Shown here: positions 23,401-36,205 of the stretch, one piece after another
Layout of the letters: each line of letters opens with the position of its first letter
How positions within the stretch are numbered: the stretch's first letter is position 1
Source: Anticarsia gemmatalis
Taxonomy: Eukaryota; Arthropoda; Insecta; Lepidoptera; Erebidae
DNA: 64,000 bases
Direction: 5' to 3'
NCBI RefSeq assembly: GCF_050436995.1
Contig: NC_134755.1
Span: 3,163,001-3,227,000, forward strand
The notes under the pieces: model-generated
Seen by the model: only the letters and a program-made list of their open reading frames with translations
What the model was told of the DNA's origin: nothing
Database searches by the model: none
Made by a program: the position numbers and the translations under genes

Positions 23401-26263
23401 CTAGTTCTTCACTGTGGTTTTGCCTGAGACATTACATTAAGTCTTATTACTACAGTCCACGCGGACGAAGACAAGAGTTACATTATACATATTCTCTAAG
23501 CTGTACTTACTACTACTACTTATAATCTCGCATATTTCGTCAATTAACTTCATTATATGATTCCCAAGTATGTATCCACTGCGTATCAAATATAATGTAT
23601 TTTCCCTCGACTGTTCACACAATGGGACGAGGAAATGACAGAAAAACTCATTAGTGCGAGTCGTGAAGTATCGCCTGTGTCACAAACTTGAGGGATAAAA
23701 TGATGGACGACTATGATACTGGACCGACATTCGTTATACGAATACAATTGTTATTTAAGTATTATTGAACAACTTTATATTTCAAGATGTAATATATAAT
23801 GCTGTATTAAATTACTGTCAATCTAAAGTAATAACTAACTAAAATAAAACTAAGTTTCTTTTAATTCATGCCCAATTTGACCATCACAGTACATCACATC
23901 ATTACATCACAGTACATTACATCACAGTACAGTAAACCCTGAACCTAAATTTAGTTATAAACAAAGTTACTCTTCTCCGTCTTCTAAAATAATCACTTAT
24001 GTTCGTAATGTGTAAGTATTAACATTAAACATAGTAAAGGGGTAAATAAGTAAAAGATTACTAAATAGAAGCAGACAAAATGAAAACGCCGTAGACCAGC
24101 CGTATAACGAAAAGTGATGCTTGCCTACATATGTAGTAGGTAAATGCAGTATGAATTCAATTCTGTAGCTAGGTACAAACAACCCATAAAACATTGCAAC
24201 AGTCTAGACAGATTACCTTGTAATTTGACTGGAAACGCTCAACTTAAAACTTTACGAGTAGTACTTCTATTCTGTGAGCATAATGTATGCAAGTGCATAC
24301 TCTGTATGAGGTAGGAAAGTTCAGAAAAACAAACAAAGATAGGGAGAACGGTAAAAGGCGAGGTGAAGTTTACCTGTGAGAACGTCAGGTGATATAACAA
24401 TGAATAAGCGATCGAGAATTGTGGGTTTGGTACCATACTACCGATGCGGATGCACCACAGAAATCAGAATCGGTACTATGGGAGTCTTAAGCGCAACGCC
24501 CATTATTCGCATTGGCAAGAAAAAGGATCCTTCAGCTTCCCTACATGCAAAGATACACTCCCGGCAAATATACTTTGACATGCTGCAAGTCCCTTAGGGA
24601 TGTTGACAAGTCTTCAGCATTGCAAGGCACAATTTTCGATAGTGTGCCCTTGCATGTATGGATGACAATTTCCCATACCAATCCCAATAATGGGCTCTAA
24701 GCCTAACTATTACACAAGCCTTAGCTAAACTTAATAGTATCGGTACCATTGGTATTCCTCACACAATGTAAGTAATAAAAAATAGAACTGCTTTATTCAT
24801 ATTCACAGCTAGGTGAAGCCTTAACAAAAATTCCCTTTCACAAAAAATAGCGCATGTCGATTCACCAAAACCAACCGGGTGATTAAAAACATGTTTTATT
24901 CCAGTTATTCGTATAATACTGACCGAATGACAAAATATTCGAGAGATATTCGTTTCACGCGTGTTGCGTGAATTTCAATTCACAGAAAATTTTATTTTAT
25001 TTTTCATTCAAATACGGGGATCATTGTTTGAATTAAATATTTGGTATTCGTTTTGTGAATTCAAGCTTTGATGACTTTTTGCATTGAGTAGATTAATTAA
25101 TGCAGATGACATGCTGACATTTTAATGTCAGTATGTTATTTTAGGTGAATAAAATTATTGGTTAATTAATTAATGAAAGCAAATGTGTAGGTACGCGATT
25201 GTGGTTGGATAATTACGGGTATAGTCGGGTCAAATACCCCTACGCTGCCAGCCAATTATAGTATTGATAGGTATGTATATGGATAATGTAGGTCTGCTAT
25301 GATATCCGATACTTTGATAAATACCATCAGGAAGATGACCTAACGTCGCCGCGTCGGCCTATGTCTTTCTTAAGATCGTATCAGTTCGAACTCAGGTATT
25401 TTTCATATTCAAAGTAACATATTTCTTGTAAAATAATTGATCAATAGTGATGGGCCTTTGCCTAGCAGTGGGACACCCAATCATGCTTGAGAAAAAAAAT
25501 GCAGCCTAGTTCACTTGCACTTGGTTTGACTCTAAGTCGATAGAGCCTTGTACTTATCAAATAGCTTTAAGTTCGTGGCTTACAGTTGTAAAATCGCAAG
25601 ATTAACAAACTACAGTTGCAGTATTTACAAAGAAAATTACCTACACGCAATTCTCGCGAGTTACAAGCTCACATAAATGTATGCACGTATCACCTACATT
25701 CCTGGTAAGACGCACGCAGCCATAAAATTTGTTGACCAGAGTATTGTAAATGTAGATTTAATCAATAATTTCGTAAGCCCGAACCAATACGTTGGGTTTA
25801 TTAACCCGACATCAAAGCGAGCGGTCTCACAGTCTATTTATTTATTTAAATGCCCTCGTTACATGGTTTATTTTTTATTCTTCTGATCTCTGATTTATAC
25901 GTATCGTAACGGTGAAAGATATGGATGTAATTGTAGTGCATGAAATTTACGGTACGTAAATTATAGTTATTATGTTGGCTGAAATTCGTTTGGTATTTAT
26001 TAGCAATTCCACAAAATACACTAACTATATTGGTATACCTACTATATTCTCGATTACGCGGTCTGAACGTTCATCTGAAAAATACCTTTTCTGAAAAATA
26101 GACTGTCATCTTCATTACTTTCAATACTTTGAGTAAGCCATGAACGGCAAGCTTGTTAATGTAAAAATAACATAAAAACTAACCATATAAAAGTAGAGTC
26201 AAGTTTCAGCAATAACAGTTTAAAGTGGATCAAAAAGAAACAGCAGATTCATACAAAATAAAT
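23401..26263. other. Intergenic downstream of zwilch
   Basis: Holds the ACATCACAGT repeat and a GC-richer block at 24370-24700 of unknown nature (possibly an unclassified repeat), plus a short LINE-tail scrap near 25450. No gene recognised. Confidence 0.5.
23886..23938. repeat. Irregular ACATCACAGT-type tandem repeat
   Basis: Several variants of catcacagtacat / cattacatcacagt in tandem. Short, no function apparent. Confidence 0.6.
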
Positions 26264-26269
26264 TTTATT
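26264..26269 (-). other. Polyadenylation signal of zwilch
   Basis: AATAAA on the minus strand lies 64 bases past the zwilch stop codon, in an AT-rich 3' UTR. It is the first canonical hexamer downstream of the stop that I noticed. The cleavage site itself cannot be fixed from sequence. Confidence 0.6.
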
Positions 26270-26332
26270 TTATATACCTACTTAAGGCACTATACAAATA
26301 TTACACTTATCGCTAGAAAATATAAATTATAA

Positions 26333-29300
26333 TTAAAAGGGCAGTTTATTTACAAGTTTGTTGCTTATATACATGTATTTTGTTGCGTGGTATTTTAACT
26401 CTTCACCTATTGTTGTCACTTCGGCTACTTCTTCCGAGGGAGGCTCTGGAAATAGACATCATGTAATGTATCTTCATTAGATATTCTTATATTACTGTAA
26501 ATATTACGCTTAGTCTCTTAATCTTACTACCATTAGCAAAAGGTTTACTATAACGTCTAAGAATACTTTAATACATAAATAAAAATAAATCATCAAAACA
26601 TAAAACTCACATTTTAAAAAAACACTTCATTGAAGGACTATTCATTATTCCATGCACTTAACTTATTTACACCACAGTCTTAGATAAACGCGACGATTTT
26701 GATTTAAAAATGAGAAGCAGGCTATTATTATGATTTACGCTGTCCCTGTCGGTTTTAGCCGACTCCTATCACAACAAAGGCTTAAAACTTAGCTAACAGA
26801 GCGAACGAAGTTTATGGTATCGCGTACACTTTAATAAAACTCTTAACTTACCCAAGTACTGCCATACTGACGGAGGGAACACAGGTTGTTGTGAGAAAAC
26901 GTACACCATCTTGGAGTCTCGTAGAATACCTTTATTGGACGCATTTTCCTTCCTAGTCATTTCTACACGATACCAGAAAGCAGGTTTCCTACAATAAAAT
27001 TTAATATCGATATCAATAAAATTCGTAAGCCTTTCTGTTAACAGGAACATCAAGTTAAAATTTATAATTTAAAAAAATAGTTTGCTTCATTTTCTTTAAC
27101 TTCAAATTAATTAATTTGCAGATACTTATTTATATTTCAAAGAACTATACGGGCCATATTTTACGACTTATAGGTAAGTGTTGGATAATCTATCCAATAG
27201 ATAAAGCTACAGCAAATCTTTGACAACACCTGTCACTATTTCATTTTATATTTTTATAACAAAATCAAATCATTTATTAATTTAGGTCCAGTGTTGACAC
27301 TTATGATAATCGATGCAATTATTGAATCTACTACTAACTCGGAAAGAAGGGATAAGCTGATCAATACTTATTTAGAATTGGTGAGTGTGGCCATATAAGT
27401 CAGTCTTAAAAAAACAGTAAATAAAACTTAGTTTAGAGCTAAAGTGTATTTACTTACTTCAAGTGATCTTGTACAATATTGTTAGCGATAGGCATGCTGA
27501 TCTTTTGCAAAGGGTCGCTCACTAGTTGTCCCACTGTTCGTATCGGTGACTTCTCTGATACGTAGTGTTCGAGCAGCCGTGATGCTATTGGTTTTAAACT
27601 GGCTGCAATGATACAAAATAGTAAGTATGGTTCAATAAAATAGGCTTGCATATAAATATGGTATTATATAGTTTAAATATGCCAAGAAGAATATTCATAA
27701 AGTATGAAGTAAGATTATATAAAATCAAATAAATCACCAAGGTTCTATTAATAGTAATAGAAGAAACTATCACGTAAAGGAATTTATAAGAAACAAGATC
27801 TTACCAAAATCAGTTCTGAGACAGTTTTCAGCGCGATACAGATGCTCCAGACATACATGGACTTGTGCGAATTTCATCAACAGATTCTTCCATGGACTGA
27901 TATCAATTTCATCTGTTATTAGTGGCACCTGTAAAAGAAATCAAGTTATAGATTCTAGAACATTAAATCTACGACTACTACCTAGTTCGGACGGCATACG
28001 TCAATGAACGTCAATTAAGATTTTGGATAAAATTCCCAGGTCAAATAAATTGCTATTGACTCTACCGTACGAAAGTAGCGGCAGTTTCATTATATACTAC
28101 TCGGAAAATTAATTTGTGTCCTAAGTTTTGTTGAAAATCTTCCATAACCCTGACTTGGGATTTTTACCTGCCCTATTATTTCATATAAATAGGCTCACCC
28201 CTTTTTACGTGGGACTAACATTTCTGCTGCGAAACGTGGATGTGTTTACAACAATCATTAATTCAATCAACTATCAATTACAAAAATCCCACCTCATTAA
28301 CATCTTTCTTCTCACTAACAAGTCCATGTTTCTTGAGCGACGCGAAGTCATCCACAGTCAGTTCGTGCGCGTCATCATCGTAGAAGGACTCGCAGTCTAA
28401 ACGTATGGAGTGTTCCGCACCGGTTAGAGATTCAAACGGGTTCAGTGTGAAGTCACCACCGCTCATCGTCATGTCTTGTATCGTTTGATTGATCTGTTCT
28501 ATTGATTCGTGCGTTCTGGAATGTAAGTTTAGTAATTAAACTTGTGATATAAATATGAACGGGATTGTATTAACCGGAATCGATCGCGATTTAATTGAGA
28601 TAAAAAGGAACCAAACATTTTTGTATGGAGAAATCTTTTTCTTCTTCGTGTCAATGACTTTTTTTTGTACCATTGTGGTGAAAGGATCAGTCAGCCTAGG
28701 TTCTGCGTTACCGAACCCAGCTGCTTCTAGAGTGCGCCTATCATGCACCCCGAATGGAGAAATAAATAGGACGGAATACAAAATGTCGAAATTTTGTTCT
28801 AATTGAAACTGGAAACATATAAATTAGATAAAAGTGGAATTGAATCTCGGTGTAGATTGCATTCTAGGTGTATCTGAACTAATTCGATATCAGTTCAATG
28901 CCTCCTTCCTTTAATTCGTTATCAGTCTATCTATTTATGTATAACTACGAGTACTCACAACCAATATTCTAAGCCTACACACAGCGCGGCGTGCACGTGG
29001 TGCAAATTGGTGTGTGGAAATTAGATATCACTTCATATATCATTCTCACCTTGCATCATTATTCCAAATCCCCGCTATAAAGAAGGAATGCTCCAACAAA
29101 GACATAATCCTGGTGTATTCCCACATAGTCTTTTCAGTACCGACTTGCGCGACCAACGATAACGCTTGAGGCGGACTTGAACGTAGATTCTTTAACACTT
29201 TAGAGGCCTGGGAATGTCCTCGAGAAAGCTTGAGGACTAGTTTTGAGAGGTATGTTTTGTTGTTGGCGTCAATCTGTAAAATGTAACAAACATGCTAATA

Positions 29301-32300
29301 CGTCTTAAAATGGCTTAATTATAGTCCTTTTGGTATAAATGATTAGATACTTACAAATGGTCTTATTTTCCCCGACGATATAAACTTAAGGGCTTGTATT
29401 AGTAAAGTTATCAACTCCTCAGCGGTTTCACAATCTGAAACAAATGAAAAACAGAACATTAAAATATTGTAGAATTACTTTAATGGCAGTTCTTTGTTGG
29501 TGCCACACTTTTTAGCATACATTGCGAGAAGCAATAAGATACGAACCTAAATAATATCGCGATTTTAATACCCGAAGGTGTAGGCATGGTTGCATGAAAT
29601 ACATCTACATTTCACAATGTTAGTCCTATGTGATAGGATCCTATTGCCATATACCTAGCACATTACCACGCTCTGGGCTTCTATTGAGAAATATTCTAAT
29701 ATTAATTAAAAAAGGCTTATAGCACTTTGCCCGACCGGGGGAATCGAACCGCGACCGCATGATCAGCAGTCGGAAATTGAATGATTTTCTTACACTAACC
29801 TCTCAATATATCCCACAGTTTATAAGTGAAATCATTACTAGACCCAATAGAGGTCATATCAGTGAGGCACTGTCCCAAACTGTTAGTGTCTTCAGTGACG
29901 CAGATGCAGCCGCCAGCGGGACACTCCGCGGTATAAGCGTATGTTTCCGTCTCGTTCAGCAGTTCGTTCACACGCTTGGCGTTGTTCGGCTGTCGCGTTC
30001 CTGGGATGTTGTTTCTGCAAATAAAAATAAATACTTGGTAATACACGCGAAATACCCGGAAATTATTAAAAAACTCGCCCCCTACTACATGCTACTTAAA
30101 TTATTATTGGCGAAACGTGCCTCTGCTTACATCATCGGATATAGCAGGCGTGATACTATGTAAAGGTAACTTTTACAATGATCATTTAATAAGTACTTGA
30201 GAAAAGTAAATACAGAAGTAAAAGATATGAAAGGAAGTTAATGCATCTTTCGAACTATCTTAACTCATTATAAGAAACTTACAGGGCAAAATTAACAACT
30301 TAATTAAAAAGAAATCATGTTTACCTGATTGCAGAAGTTTCCAGATTAACAGACGAATACCCAGCCGCCGTCATGTCGACTAGAAGCTGGTTTAAATTGT
30401 GTAATGCACACACAGATCTCCAGATAGCATTAGTAGGGGTTGCTAGATGACCTACTAATACTTCTTGTTCCTGAAATCAAAGAAAGAAGACATCATTTAC
30501 CAATAGTATAGAATGGAATGAGGAAAATCCACTGATAAGAAGAAAGATGGAGCATTTTTCATCAACACACTACTGGATGCTATACTCAAAAAAGCTATAT
30601 GATATCTGTGCTAATTGATCATAAAAAGTAGTCTAAATGAAATGGATGAGAAATTATCTTAGAAATTCTATTAAATTCGAAAATTAGAATGATTATTCTT
30701 TGAGAATAAAGTAACACAACAGTAAAAAGCTAGAATACTTACAAAATGAACTTTACAGCTAATAAAAGGTGTGTGTAGTGTATTCCCTGTCCATTCACAG
30801 CGCAGTTCAGTAATACCATTGTGAGGAGCATTCACCAGTTCATCTGCATTATGAGATGTGCCATAGGAAATCCCTGATATTAGGTACTTGCAGTCTACTA
30901 GGCTGGTCACCTAGAAACATAAGAATAGTTAGGAACAACCATTATGTGATTGTAGCACTAAATCTAAATTAAATGTAAAGAATGCAAGTCACAGAAACAA
31001 CTTAAAATCCACTGGTGAAATTAATATATTTGACTAGTACAGTCAGATATACTAATTTCACCGATTAATATATTTGAAATTAATATATTTGACTAGTACA
31101 GTCAAATTTATTAATTTCACCAGTGGATCAATGACTTATGAGTTTGCAAGTGTCAGATCTTTGATGGATACTCAAACTCCCTGGTTAAACAGCTATAGTA
31201 GGTAGGTACAACAAGATCACTTCCATCTGCCTAAACATATATTGATTTGTGTAGACAGAGATAATGAGAAAGCAATCAATTATAGCACAGTTATTCTATA
31301 TGTAATCAAAAGACACAATCCATTAGTTAAATAACATTATTATTATAAACATTTACCTTTATACAATACCTTTAAAATTAAACATATTTCATTGATCCAA
31401 GTACTTAAGATGTTCACGATCTTCTAAAGAACATAACAACTTACTGAATCAGCAGTCAATCCTTCTTGCCTAGCATAATCCTCAACCAACTGATCTAAAT
31501 CCACATCATCCAAGTTCATACTGCCATCATAAGTCACCAGTCCTCTTGCAAAGTGGTTCATGTCACTTTGTACAGTGAGCAGCAAGGGTTTGCCTTCTTC
31601 ATCAGGGTTGGTAACTATCCATAGTGGGACTGCGTCTTCAGCTGACAGTAGGGTACGATTCTTGTTGTATAAGTTTGCTATTTCCCTGAAATAGATTATG
31701 AGGATTGTTGGATTTGTTTTCTTGTTGTTTAAGGCACAATAAGGATTAAACTCTGTAAATATGCCTTTGGGTGTACCAGCTGTGCATATTGTATATAAAA
31801 AAAATTGCAGATACAAAAACATTATAACTTAGGTACACACATATGAACACAAAAGCATTAGTAATTAAATCAAATTGCAATAAAAAAACCTGTAATATTA
31901 TAACAGATTAGTTGTTGCAGTTTTTAAGAAAAATTTCTAAAATAATACTATATGACTTTCACAAAGCAAAATATGCTTCAGATTTGGCCTGGTAAATATG
32001 TTATAATGTTATAATATTAAATAAAACCATACACACCTTGCAATCTCTATACTAATAGGTCCATGAGCATTCTCCTCTTTGCTGTACAGTTGTGGTTCAT
32101 CAGAGATCATGGTGTCATCTAATATTGTATGTAAACTCAAGTCCAGCTTCAACGGAGACCCAGTGAGTTCAAGCTCCTCTGTAAAATTGTTGAATTTATG
32201 ATTAATTAATGTAAAAGTAGAGGAATATTTAAAATATTTATTATATTTATTATTATTATTTATTAGGAATATTGCCTAAAGATAATGTTTTGTTTTATTG

Positions 32301-32747
32301 TTTTTACTTTAAACAAAATGAAACTATCATTCTACATAAATTGTTATCAATGTATCTATGTATGTAACAGGTACAGGGATTGTGTGATATTACTTTACAA
32401 GAGATGATATCGTTTTGTATTGTAACCGAATGATTAAATGAACAAACACCACTTTTTTACGATGAAAAAGAATGCTTACTTACCAGCCTCATTTTTGTTG
32501 TTTTGTCCATATGTATCCGTAGGATTAAAAGCTTGCTTTATCTGAAAAGTGTTCGCAAGAGTTACAAAGGGGTTCAAGCACGAACTTAGTAATGAGATAC
32601 TGTTGAATGTAATATTTATACCTTGTTGTAAACCAGTACAATTTCTTTGTCACTTTTGGTGTACATTTGGACGTAACTTGGACATCTTTGCTTTTCCACA
32701 TAATATTTTGAATAATTATCAACCACAGGTTTCAAAACGGTATCCAT
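26333..32747 (-). CDS. zwilch: Zwilch, RZZ kinetochore complex subunit (14 coding exons, 713 aa)
   Basis: Exons in transcript order: 32747-32622, 32541-32484, 32178-32037, 31685-31445, 30910-30743, 30470-30325, 30014-29800, 29434-29355, 29273-29050, 28515-28293, 27928-27805, 27602-27458, 26988-26852, 26445-26333. I read every junction as GT-AG with matching phase, giving 713 codons and a TAA at 26335-26333. The start has a good context (AAAATGG). Zwilch forms the kinetochore corona complex with Rod and Zw10, which recruits dynein/Spindly and Mad1-Mad2 for the spindle checkpoint. Family-like segments recalled from human ZWILCH: VPLWIVTNPDEEGKPLL (residues about 130-150), NDFTYKLWDIL (about 355), LLIQALKFISSGKIRPF (376-392), YLSKLVLKLSRG (about 398), and KKPAFWYRVEM (about 631), which matches the human WRVEI region. 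No signal peptide or membrane segment is visible. Human Zwilch is about 590 aa; the extra length here is mainly acidic and linker sequence. Weakest splice sites are the donors of exon 10 (GTGGGA) and exon 3 (GTGTGT). Family assignment is by remembered similarity, with no database search. Confidence 0.9.
28145..28250 (+). mobile_element. SINE body fragment in zwilch intron 10
   Basis: Diverged copy of the 42038-type body: aataggctcacccc, acgtgggactaacatt, gcgaaacgtggatgtgttt. No tRNA head is left. Confidence 0.5.
29566..29775 (-). mobile_element. tRNA-headed SINE in zwilch intron 7
   Basis: On the minus strand: cgactgctgatcatgcggtc, a B box CGGTTCGATTCCC (about 29736-29748), gtcgggcaaagtgctataag, then the body with tcacataggactaacatt and accttcggg. 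It belongs to the family of the 42038 copy and lies about 25 bases from the exon 7 splice donor, in the same strand as the gene. Confidence 0.75.
30055..30165 (+). mobile_element. SINE body fragment in zwilch intron 6
   Basis: This matches only the 3' half of the 42038-type SINE: cccctactacatg, ggcgaaacgtgcctctgctt, catcatcgg, caggcgtgatactatgta. It is antisense to zwilch. Confidence 0.5.
31008..31127. repeat. Palindromic MITE-like repeat in zwilch intron 4
   Basis: It starts tccactggtgaaattaatat and ends with the reverse complement (ttaatttcaccagtgga). The core gaaattaatatatttgacta occurs twice in direct order (31017 and 31075), so the 120-base unit is both palindromic and internally duplicated. 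Confidence 0.7.
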
Positions 32748-32900
32748 TTTAATTCGCACCGTACTTTTAAAACAATAAAAATAAATAAAAACGAAAATTC
32801 CGGCTAAGATCCGTTGCCTATAGCACTATTTTCTTTTCAAATTTGAATTTGACAGCTCAAAGTACAATGACAGTGACGTTAGTAAAATCTATGGTTCGTT
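32748..32900 (-). promoter_or_regulatory. Probable zwilch promoter / 5' UTR
   Basis: This is the stretch directly upstream of the zwilch start codon. No TATA box is placed at a useful distance, as is common for cell-cycle genes. A TGACGT-type motif lies in the 'gacagtgacgtta' stretch at about 32870-32882, and a TGACAGCTCAA stretch lies near 32850. No transcription start can be fixed. The call rests mainly on position. Confidence 0.35.
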
Positions 32901-34789
32901 CGGGAACAGAAATAAAGTAGCTTTACGTTAACATTTCTATCAAATGACATTGAGGATTTTATTGAAATCTGTTACAAACAATACACATACATACCATATC
33001 AACAACATTATTAGTGCTTCAACGCTACTAGAGGAGAAATCTATGCAGAAAGTTTTTTAAGCATCAGTCACTGCGAGATAGTGCTGCCACCTAGCATTTA
33101 TAATATGAACAAGATATGTGACAAATCCAAGAGAGATAGCGTTAGTGGTAGCAGACCGAATGAATTTCATAGCTCTCGTATCGTAAAAATTCCTCTGCTG
33201 AAGTTTCAGTATTATTTAAATATTTTCTTAGATATATCTAACTGTGCTAAAAACGCAAAGGTTAATTTAATAACTATGTATTATTGATTAATGTAATAAC
33301 TTTTTTTGGGACTCAGCAGCTGATACTTATACGTAAAAATGCACATGCAAACCTGTTCTTAACTACCTACCTAGAGGAGCTAAAATACTTGCAACCGAGG
33401 GCTGTAAGTCAAATTAAATGTTCACTATAGACCAAAAAGCTTATAGGTACCGACCTACAATTTGTAAATGCATGCACTTGTGTAGTGTAAAATGTGTAGG
33501 TAGATAAAGTGCCTAAGTACTTATAAATTTTAATTAATTTAACGGAAGTTTAGATAGGTATGTAAATAAAAAACTTCCTTCATTGGTGCAAAGTTACCTA
33601 CTTGTTCACAAAGACAATTATTACAAGACTTAGGCCATAAAGGACAACAACGCATCTAGCGGAGGTGTGTACAAATTAATATTGTAACCACAATCACTTA
33701 GGGCCTAATGTGTCGACTCTACAGTACCTACTCTGTTTATCCGCACTGAATTACTGGAATTAACTTAATCATAGAACATACATTTACAGGGTGTTGAATT
33801 ACTTAAGCTTGGCTGTTTGCTGATGGAAAGCCTAAACATGATTCTCTGTACTTATGTAGGTATCGTTACTTTACTATCACTTTATCGTTAGTACATCTAA
33901 GATTTCTGTGTCAGAAGTGAGAAGCGAATACAATAAATAATAATAATAATACTTTGTCATTAGTCAAAAGGTGGGAATACGTAGTTTAGAATGGGCAAAA
34001 CTTTTTGGGTTTAGATTTAAATGAAATGATTTTAACAAATAGCAGGTAGGTACCTATAGCCTTTAAATTAATACCTATGTTAAAACGTTACGCTACGAAT
34101 GTAAAATAGTAGTACTTAGCTACTATAAATATGGTAAACGTTTTCAGCGCTAAGCGGACCTTACTGAAACAAATAAAAAACATTTGAACTGCGCTCATCG
34201 AAAGTTTCCGAGTGCCATGGGAATTGTCAGGACCTGTAAGCCCCACACTCAGATCGCTCCTTGAATACAAAAGGGACACAAATCGAAAACTATAAATTTT
34301 ACAGGAGAGCCAAAACAAATTTTTGAAACTGTTTTTTTTAAATATTTAATATATTTATGAATTAAATATAAGATGTTAATATATCATTAGATGCGTATTT
34401 TTTAGCTCTATCTATCTACAATATAAACTTTTTAATAGCTGTTACCTGTTAGGAGAAAAAAGCATATAAGTCCCTTTTGCATTCAAAATTTGAACCAATA
34501 TCATGAAAAATATGTCAAAAATTAAACACAGTTTTGCAAATAAAAATGGTTTATTGTACATTTTTTGGTAAAAAACCGTATCAAAAAGTTAAATCTTATT
34601 AGTAAATAAAACCATAAGTGAATAGACACCAGGAAAACATTGTATTAAACAATCTAAATGAAAAAATCTTTACTTATTATTAAGTAAGTAATATAATAGA
34701 GATCAACTTTGTGCGTAACTCATAATGTAATCATCATCAATCAATGGGTAACATGACGGGTAGACTGAGTGCAGCAGGAGTATTAAAGA
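32901..34789. other. Intergenic upstream of zwilch
   Basis: No gene recognised. A 15-base sequence cccttttgcattcaa at 34472-34486 recurs almost unchanged at 36470-36484 and may bracket a larger insertion. Confidence 0.5.
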
Positions 34790-35830
34790 AATAAGATAAT
34801 AGAAAAGTTTAATGAGTTTAACAAACCTTTATATTTAGCATTCGTGGATTATTCTAAAGCTTTTGGCAGCATCAATCATTCCGCCATAGAATCATCACTC
34901 CATAACCAAGACCTTCTTAAAGATACTACTATGTAGAATCGAAGCTACATACATCAAACTCATCAAAGCAATATATAACAATCTCTCTAAATCCAAAGAA
35001 GCGTGAAACAGGAAGACCCGCTATCTCCCAAATAACTAACCAGCACCCTCGAAAAAAATTTTAGGAGCCTGGCGGCAATCAAAAGGCATTGTTGTTAGTG
35101 GCAAACAGTTAACAAACCTTCGTTTTGCAGACGACATTGTCCTCTTCTCTTCCCTTGCATTGGAACTCGAATCAATGCTCAAAGATCTGAGCACGGCAAG
35201 CCTTCAGATTGGACTAAGTAAGATCCGTACAAAAATCCAGGTCATGACCAACAACACAAAACGTAGGGTCGAGGTAGGCGGGCACGTCATACACTATGTC
35301 GACGAGTACACTTACTTGAGCCAGATAACCTCTTTTAACAACCGACGGGACAAAGAGTTGAACAAACGTGTCACAAGTGCCTGGAAGAGCTCCTGGTCCA
35401 TGAAAGAGCTAATGAACGGTAACCTTCCACTGTCACTAAAGTGGAAGCTCGTCGAAATGTTTATACTACCCGTCCTAACCTACGGTGCCCAAACATGGTC
35501 CCTTACGGAAAACCAAAAGTAGAAACCGAAGGTCTGCCAGAGAGAAATGGAGCGTAGTATATCAGATGTAAGAAGAACAGATCACGTCCAAAATTCTATA
35601 CTGCGCTCCCAAACTCGCATAGCCGATTTAGGGAAGAAAGAACGCCAGGTTGAAATGGAACTGGGCTGGCCACATTATCCGCATGCATCCGGAAAGGTGG
35701 GCCCGCATATCTACCAACTGGATGCCAGAGGATGGTCATCGCAGACGCGGGAGATCAAAACGGAGATGGCGGGATGACCTAGACGCATTTGAAAAGGACT
35801 AGTCGGATCTTGCCGCTAAAAGGGCGATTT
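34790..35830 (+). pseudogene. RTE-clade LINE reverse transcriptase remnant
   Basis: This is a broken copy of the reverse transcriptase of an RTE-type non-LTR retrotransposon. Visible RT landmarks in order are FVDYSKAFGSIN (motif A, about 34845-34880), VKQEDPLSP (about 35000-35030, usually GDPLSP) and FADDIVLF (catalytic FADD, 35124-35147). Then come the C-terminal blocks SAWKSSWSMKELMNGNLPLS and PVLTYGAQTWSLTENQK. The frame is open from about 35100 to a TAG at 35520-35522 and continues in the same frame to 35777. A frameshift then breaks the usual RWRDDLDAF block. The region between motif A and FADD carries several stops and shifts. The endonuclease is missing. Dead copy. Confidence 0.85.
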
Positions 35831-35989
35831 GAAACGGAAGGGTCCCCCCTTGCCTTTCCCTGCATCAAAATGTTAAATTTTATTTCGAAAATTTTAACGA
35901 AAACTAAAATTATTATCATGCCAAACGGCCATATTTATGGCCTTCCCATTCTAGCATGCTAAAAAAAATTATTTATTCCACAATAATTT

Positions 35990-36205
35990 AATGCAAAAGG
36001 GACGTATTTCAAAATATGCTACCGTTATATTACAAAATATAATAACAAATACTAGTGATTGAATGCAAAACGGTCGTTTTCAGAAATATGGCACTTTTGT
36101 ATTACAAAATATGGTAACTAATACTAATGTTAGAATGCAAAAAGGACGTTTTCCAAAATATGGCAGTCTTGTTTTGTAAAATATAATCACACTTACCTAA
36201 AATTT
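35990..36205. repeat. Diverged 72-base tandem repeat, three units
   Basis: Units start with (g)aatgcaaaa.ggacg at about 35990, 36062 and 36134. Each contains an aaaatatggca-like block and ttacaaaatataataac. A partial unit start recurs at about 36334. The array follows the RTE remnant. Confidence 0.65.

Noticed and set aside
24376..24700. Overlapping short plus-strand ORFs in a GC-richer block
   Set aside because: Neither frame resembles a protein; block may be a repeat but I cannot classify it.
29759..30163. 134-residue plus-strand ORF
   Set aside because: It lies antisense to zwilch exon 7 and over a SINE fragment; the exon on the minus strand explains it.
31424..31822. 132-residue single-exon ORF
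   Set aside because: Its C-terminal half is zwilch exon 4 read through the intron; the true exon starts at the acceptor at 31685 and ends at the donor at 31445.
35160..35777. Functional reverse transcriptase
   Set aside because: In-frame TAG, frameshifts, lost endonuclease and altered GDPLSP motif show a dead copy.
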